Part shown: one piece after another, positions 18,979 through 19,385 of the stretch
How positions within the stretch are numbered: position 1 is the first letter of the stretch
Layout of the letters: each line of letters begins with the position of its first letter
Source: Pholiota molesta
Lineage: Eukaryota; Basidiomycota; Agaricomycetes; Agaricales; Strophariaceae
Reading direction: 5' to 3'
DNA length: 19,385 nt
NCBI GenBank assembly: GCA_014925825.1
Contig: JACGCK010000502.1
Location: 1 to 19,385 of the forward strand
Made by a program: the position numbers and the translations under genes
Notes under the pieces: model-generated
Databases searched by the model: none
What the model saw: the letters and a program-made list of their open reading frames with translations, nothing else
What the model was told of the DNA's origin: nothing

Positions 18979-19385
18979 AGGCCCAATTTAACGAAGTTTG
19001 TCGCCACCTTGTGGTTCTGCACTTCTTTATCTGACATAGCCGTTCAACCATAGGCTCTTATTTTGGAATTTTTCTATCACCCAAGATCTACTTCGATTTT
19101 GTCCTCTATTTCTTTGCGTGGGCATCGTTTCCTTTAGCTCGACATTTGGATGCCACTCACGTCAATTTCCTTTCCACCTTGACTATGCCTTTGGAAAATG
19201 CAAGATCGTTCCGTTTGACTTGCTTTAAAACTATTAAAGACTCTTCCATCTCCCCTATAATACTTAATGCTATATTTTTGTACCACACCTTATTGTATAT
19301 AACATACTGCGTACATGTTCTACGGACATTTGTTGAATCATGGACATTTTCTCATTTGACTTGGACTAGATTTTTATTAAGATCC
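18979..19385. other. Right-edge region without a recognised gene
   Basis: The sequence is AT-rich and pyrimidine-rich with no clear ORF. It may hold the 3' UTR of the microprotein gene, or further exons if that gene is longer. Confidence 0.35.

Noticed and set aside
1..19385. CRISPR arrays, rRNA or tRNA genes, bacterial operons
   Set aside because: No regularly spaced direct repeats, no tRNA-like box A/B pairs that I could recognise and no rRNA core sequences were seen. The gene structure is eukaryotic throughout.

Overview
The window looks like nuclear DNA of a filamentous basidiomycete, probably an Agaricomycete. Every recognisable gene is cut by many short GT-AG introns (about 46-75 nt) with CTAAC/CTGAC-type branch sites. 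The protein families are fungal or eukaryotic, and there are no operons, ribosome binding sites or bacterial features.

Layout: (1) 717-2481 and 3171-4935, plus strand, are two tandem paralogous arrestin-like genes. They share six exons, including an 18-nt microexon, and carry PPxY motifs at both ends of the protein. A small TA-flanked inverted-repeat transposon (MITE-like, 2598-2980) sits between them, just upstream of the second gene's TATA box. (2) 5232-6735, minus strand, is a nine-exon gene for a seven-helix membrane protein. (3) 6736-8583 has no convincing gene but holds a perfect 32-bp palindrome and a 14-bp double CACGTG palindrome. (4) 8584-11719, minus, encodes a Sad1/UNC-84 (SUN) nuclear envelope protein. 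(5) 11720-13194 is mostly empty, with one doubtful ORF. (6) 13195-13896, minus, is a DM9-repeat (DUF3421) protein, and 13931-14244, minus, a possible Lys/His-rich small protein. (7) 14464-17731, minus, is a 16-exon BRO1-domain gene of the PalA/Rim20 (ALIX-like) type. (8) 18886-18978, plus, is a possible proline-rich 30-residue microprotein behind a TATA box.

Arrestin-like adaptors, a seven-helix receptor-like protein and a PalA/Rim20-type protein are the three kinds of component that ascomycetes use for ambient-pH signalling and endosomal sorting. Their closeness here is suggestive, but it is only inference that they work together.

The main technical observation is that the genes between about 10.6 and 14.0 kb, and the 5' half of the BRO1 gene (about 16.3-17.5 kb), are readable only if a series of single-base indels is accepted, nearly all of them missing bases. 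The genes from 0.7 to 10.5 kb and the 3' half of the BRO1 gene read cleanly. Local assembly errors are the simplest explanation; real gene decay is the alternative. All exon models were spliced by eye.
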